Shown in pieces: positions 60,605 to 64,000 of a stretch of 64,000 nucleotides of DNA. Under the pieces are notes generated by a model. It searched no databases, was not told the origin of the DNA, and saw nothing but the letters and a program-made list of their open reading frames with translations. Each line of letters starts with the position of its first letter. Within the stretch, counting starts at the first letter, position 1. The position numbers were made by a program, and so were the translations under genes. Source of the DNA: Nitrobacter hamburgensis X14. Its GTDB lineage: Bacteria > Pseudomonadota > Alphaproteobacteria > Rhizobiales > Xanthobacteraceae. The stretch covers positions 496,001 to 560,000 of the forward strand of contig NC_007964.1 of the NCBI RefSeq assembly GCF_000013885.1, in the 5' to 3' direction.

Positions 60605-63600
60605 ATGGCCTTTTCGTCTTCGATATCCCCGCCCGGCAACGGTCGCGCGCCCGGTACGGGCGTGACGGCGGTGCTCGGTCCGACCAACACCGGCAAGACC
60701 CATCTCGCGATCGAGCGGATGCTGGCGCATTCCTCCGGCATCATCGGCCTGCCGCTGCGGCTGCTTGCCCGCGAGGTCTACAACAAGATTGCCGACCGCG
60801 CCGGCCCGGACTCCGTCGCGCTGATCACCGGCGAGGAGAAGATCAAGCCGGCGCGGCCGCGCTTCTGGGTTTCGACTGTGGAAGCGATGCCGCGCGACCT
60901 CGACGTCTCGTTCCTCGCCGTCGACGAAATCCAGATCAGTGCCGATCTCGAGCGCGGCCACGTTTTCACCGATCGCATTCTGCACCGGCGCGGCCGCGAC
61001 GAGACGCTGCTGCTCGGCGCCGCGACCATGCGTCCGATCATCGAGCGGCTGCTGCCGGGCGCGAGCATCGTCACCCGCCCCCGGCTGTCGCAGCTTGAGT
61101 TCGCCGGCGACCGCAAGATCACCCGACAGCCGCGCCGCACCGCGATCGTCGCGTTTTCGGCGGACGAAGTCTACGCCATCGCCGAACTGATCCGCCGCCA
61201 GCACGGCGGCGCGGCGGTGGTGCTGGGATCGCTGTCGCCGCGCACCCGCAACGCGCAGGTCGCGATGTTCCAGTCCGGCGACGTCGATTATCTCGTCGCC
61301 ACCGACGCGGTCGGCATGGGCCTTAATCTCGACGTCGATCACGTCGCCTTCGCCTCCGACCGCAAATACGACGGCTACCAGTTTCGCAGGCTGACGCCGG
61401 CGGAGTTCGCGCAAGTTGCCGGCCGCGCCGGCCGCGCCACCCGCAACGGCACCTTCGGCACCACCGGGCGCTGCGCGCCGTTCGAGCCCGAACTCGTGAA
61501 TGCGCTGCAGAACCACACGTTTGAGGCCGTCAAGACGCTGCAGTGGCGCAACTCCGATCTCGATTTCTCCTCGCTCGGCGCGCTGCAGGTGTCGCTGGCG
61601 CTGACACCCCCGCACGAGGCGCTGACCCGCGCGCCGATCGCCGAGGACCTGCGCGTGCTCGATCACGCCGCGCGCGATGTCGACGTGCGCGCCATGGCGC
61701 ATGGCGCGGCGGCGGTGGAGCGGTTATGGGATGCCTGCCAGATTCCGGACTATCGCAAGATCGCGCCGGCCGCCCACGCCGAACTGGTCACGACACTGTT
61801 CGGTTTCCTGATGCGGAAGGGCCGGGTTCCTGACGACTGGTTCGCGGCCCAGATAGCCCAGGCCGACCGCATCGACGGCGGTATCGACACCCTGTCGGGG
61901 CGGATTGCGCAAATTCGGACCTGGACCTTTGTTGCCAATCGCCCCGACTGGCTGGCCGATCCCGAGCACTGGCAGGGAATTTCGCGCCAAGTCGAAAATA
62001 AATTGTCAGATGCGCTGCACCAAAGGCTCACGGAGCGTTTCGTTGACCGTCGGACCAGTGTATTGATGCGCCGCCTGCGGGAAAACACGATGTTGGATAC
62101 GGAAATTGGCAAGACCGGCGAAGTGATCGTAGAGGGCCATGTGATCGGCCGTCTCGACGGATTTACTTTCGCGCCGGATGCGGCAGAGGCCGGCTCGGAG
62201 GCCAAGGCCTTGCAGGCGGTCGCGCAAAAGGCGCTGGCCGGCGAAATCGAGGCGCGCGCCGAAAAACTGTCCGGCGCACCGGACGATCAGTTCGTGCTGA
62301 CCTCGGACGGCACCATTCGCTGGACCGGTGATGCCGTGGCGCGACTGGCCGCCGCGGACGACGTGCTGCATCCGCGGCTGCGGATCATTTCCGATGAACG
62401 GCTGACCGGTGCACCGCGCGATGCGGTACAGGCGCGGCTCGATCTGTGGCTGAAGACCCATATCGAAAAGCTGCTCGGGCCGCTGTTCGAGTTGTCCAAG
62501 GCGGAGGATGTGACCGGCATCGCGCGCGGCATTGCATTCCAGTTGATCGAGGCGCTCGGCGTGCTGGAGCGCTCGAGGATCGCCGCCGAAATGAAAGATC
62601 TCGATCAGCCGTCGCGCGCCAGCTTGCGCAAGTACGGCGTGCGCTTCGGTGCCTACCACATCTACTTCCCGGCGCTTCTGAAACCGGCGGCGCGGTCGCT
62701 GGCCTCGCTGTTGTGGGCACAGAAGCAGGACAACTGCGATCTGTCGGCGTTGTCGAGCGCGCAGCATCTGGCAGGCAGCGGCCGCACCTCATTCCCGGCC
62801 GACAAGCTGCTCGATCGCGACGCCTATCGTACCCTCGGCTATCGGCAATGCGGCGAGCGGGCCGTCCGCGTCGACATCCTCGAAAGGCTGGCCGATCTGA
62901 TCCGTCCGGCGCTTGCTTGGCGGGAAGGGGCGCCCGGCGAAAAACCGGCCGGCGCATTCGATGGCCGCGGGTTCGTCGTGACCCAGGCCATGACATCGCT
63001 CGCAGGCACCGCCGGCGAGGATTTTGCCTCCATCCTGCGCGCGCTCGGCTACCGCATGGAGCAGTGCCTGCCCCCGCCCGTTACAGAGACCGGTCCTGCG
63101 CCGGATGCCGCCGCGGAAACGGTTTCCGCCGAAGCGCCGGAGAGCACGCCGCCGGGATCGGCCGCGCCGGACGCCATGCCCGAGGGGCAGGAACCTGCGC
63201 CGGATAGCGCGGTTGCGCCCGATGCTGGATCGGCTGAACCGGCGTCTGCCGCGGATGCGGGTTCATCGGACGATACCGCCACGGCTACCGAAGTCTTGGC
63301 GACCGAAGCCTTGGCTGAGGTGGTCGAGGAAACGTCGCCGTCGGCGGTGTCACCGCCCGACATCGCAGACTCGGCGGCTTCCGACGATGCCGTCGAAACC
63401 GCACCCGCCGATGCCACGCCGGATCAGTCCGTGCCGGCCGATGCCGAGGGTGTGGCATCCGCCGAGATTGCCGCAGCGGATGCCTCGTCGGCTCATGCTA
63501 CGGACGCAGCGCCCGCAACCGTCGAGGTTTGGCGGCCGGGCGGCCGGCCCGCCGATCGGCGTCCGCGCCACGACCGCAGCCGTCATCGCCGGCAACAGCC

Positions 63601-64000
63601 TCGGCAGGATGGTGCGCAACCGGCGGTCGCGGACGGCGAAGCGGGCGAGGGGGCGCAGAAGCGCGAGCGACATGGGCGGGGGCGGCGCGAGCGTCAAAAG
63701 GAGGCTCGTCGGCCCTCCACTGGTGTGGCCGCCGAAGGCGCGTCCGCCGGGAGCGAGAGCGCGCCCGGCCGTGAGCTGCGCGAGGGCAAGGGGCGTCCGC
63801 AGCGCGATCCCTTCCAGGGCAAAGGCAAAAACAGGGACAGGGATCAGGACAAGGGCCGGTTCCAGGGCTCACGCAAGGGCGGCCGCGAGGGACGTCCGGA
63901 CGCCGGACCGTCGCACCGCCCCTACGCCAGCAGCGCGCCGCGTGAGCGCGAGCGTCCGATGGACCCGAATTCGCCGTTTGCGAAACTGGCCGCGCTCAGG
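60605..64000 (+). CDS. SUV3-type superfamily 2 helicase with disordered tail, cut by window edge
   Basis: 1132 residues are visible and no stop is reached. Walker A is LGPTNTGKTH (24-33), and the DExH box reads VDEIQ (107-110). Further motifs are LGAATMRP, VATDAVGMGLNLDVDHV, and QVAGRAGRATRNGTFG, as in mitochondrial SUV3 RNA helicases. From ~820 the chain is first Ala/Glu/Pro-rich, then Arg/Lys/Gly-rich (GKGKNRDRDQDKGRF), ending near a conserved-type MDPNSPFAKLAALR. It probably remodels RNA, perhaps with RNases; that is inference from homology. Confidence 0.88.
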   Translation, partial: MAFSSSISPPGNGRAPGTGVTAVLGPTNTGKTHLAIERMLAHSSGIIGLPLRLLAREVYNKIADRAGPDSVALITGEEKIKPARPRFWVSTVEAMPRDLDVSFLAVDEIQISADLERGHVFTDRILHRRGRDETLLLGAATMRPIIERLLPGASIVTRPRLSQLEFAGDRKITRQPRRTAIVAFSADEVYAIAELIRRQHGGAAVVLGSLSPRTRNAQVAMFQSGDVDYLVATDAVGMGLNLDVDHVAFASDRKYDGYQFRRLTPAEFAQVAGRAGRATRNGTFGTTGRCAPFEPELVNALQNHTFEAVKTLQWRNSDLDFSSLGALQVSLALTPPHEALTRAPIAEDLRVLDHAARDVDVRAMAHGAAAVERLWDACQIPDYRKIAPAAHAELVTTLFGFLMRKGRVPDDWFAAQIAQADRIDGGIDTLSGRIAQIRTWTFVANRPDWLADPEHWQGISRQVENKLSDALHQRLTERFVDRRTSVLMRRLRENTMLDTEIGKTGEVIVEGHVIGRLDGFTFAPDAAEAGSEAKALQAVAQKALAGEIEARAEKLSGAPDDQFVLTSDGTIRWTGDAVARLAAADDVLHPRLRIISDERLTGAPRDAVQARLDLWLKTHIEKLLGPLFELSKAEDVTGIARGIAFQLIEALGVLERSRIAAEMKDLDQPSRASLRKYGVRFGAYHIYFPALLKPAARSLASLLWAQKQDNCDLSALSSAQHLAGSGRTSFPADKLLDRDAYRTLGYRQCGERAVRVDILERLADLIRPALAWREGAPGEKPAGAFDGRGFVVTQAMTSLAGTAGEDFASILRALGYRMEQCLPPPVTETGPAPDAAAETVSAEAPESTPPGSAAPDAMPEGQEPAPDSAVAPDAGSAEPASAADAGSSDDTATATEVLATEALAEVVEETSPSAVSPPDIADSAASDDAVETAPADATPDQSVPADAEGVASAEIAAADASSAHATDAAPATVEVWRPGGRPADRRPRHDRSRHRRQQPRQDGAQPAVADGEAGEGAQKRERHGRGRRERQKEARRPSTGVAAEGASAGSESAPGRELREGKGRPQRDPFQGKGKNRDRDQDKGRFQGSRKGGREGRPDAGPSHRPYASSAPRERERPMDPNSPFAKLAALR

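Overview
This window reads as chromosomal core DNA from a GC-rich alphaproteobacterium of the Nitrobacteraceae (Bradyrhizobium / Rhodopseudomonas / Nitrobacter / Afipia group). I infer this from the protein character (aerobic cobaltochelatase CobS/CobT, PtsP beside LysC, DUF4167, DUF2336, a DnaX with an eroded zinc module), from the gene order, and from the intergenic palindromes. Genus and species cannot be fixed by reading alone. I recognise no prophage, plasmid, transposase, CRISPR array, rRNA or tRNA.

Layout. 1-6136, all on the minus strand: polA, a LysE exporter, pyrE, then an NHEJ cassette (ku, a small ORF, and the 5' end of ligD running off the left edge). A GTTC-N7-GTTC box lies upstream of ku. 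6307-13111: an acyltransferase, then on the plus strand hrpB, mgtC-like, a retropepsin-like protease and a phosphohexomutase. 13196-15351: Lrp regulator, PfkB kinase, HIT protein. 15487-18561: SRP RNA followed by dnaX-ybaB-recR. 18689-24260: DUF985 cupin and gloB, a methyltransferase, DUF4167, prmC and prfA. 24309-29591: ptsP and lysC, diverging from a PH-domain protein and ubiG. 29718-35207: two EamA proteins, a nitrilase-DUF1178 operon carrying a fresh tandem duplication, comF, an NDUFAF5-like methyltransferase and a MutT protein. 35388-42875: argJ, a periplasmic PPIase, secA and an L,D-transpeptidase. 43076-49037: accA, xerD with a tiny membrane-protein gene upstream, aroK-aroB, and a CBS-domain membrane protein. 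49201-56096: PilZ and DUF2336, bolA, a DnaJ protein, DedA, cobS-cobT. 56344-64000: a phytase/esterase-like protein, a patatin, rpmB, DUF3108, and an SUV3-type helicase cut by the right edge.

Most genes are housekeeping functions in replication, repair, translation, shikimate, arginine, pyrimidine, ubiquinone and cobalamin metabolism, and envelope upkeep. The unusual content is at a finer scale. PolA has lost all four metal-binding acidic residues of its proofreading site. A candidate LexA box precedes ku. A homopolymer frameshift appears to have extended the small ORF between ku and ligD. A 239-bp-period tandem duplication created a truncated DUF1178 gene coupled by ATGA overlaps on both sides. 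A 13-codon leader ORF overlaps secA by ATGA. Three 13-bp direct repeats sit in front of lysC. Several families of 50-170 bp palindromic elements fill many intergenic gaps, supply the stop codons of some flanking genes, and in one case sit in frame inside hrpB.
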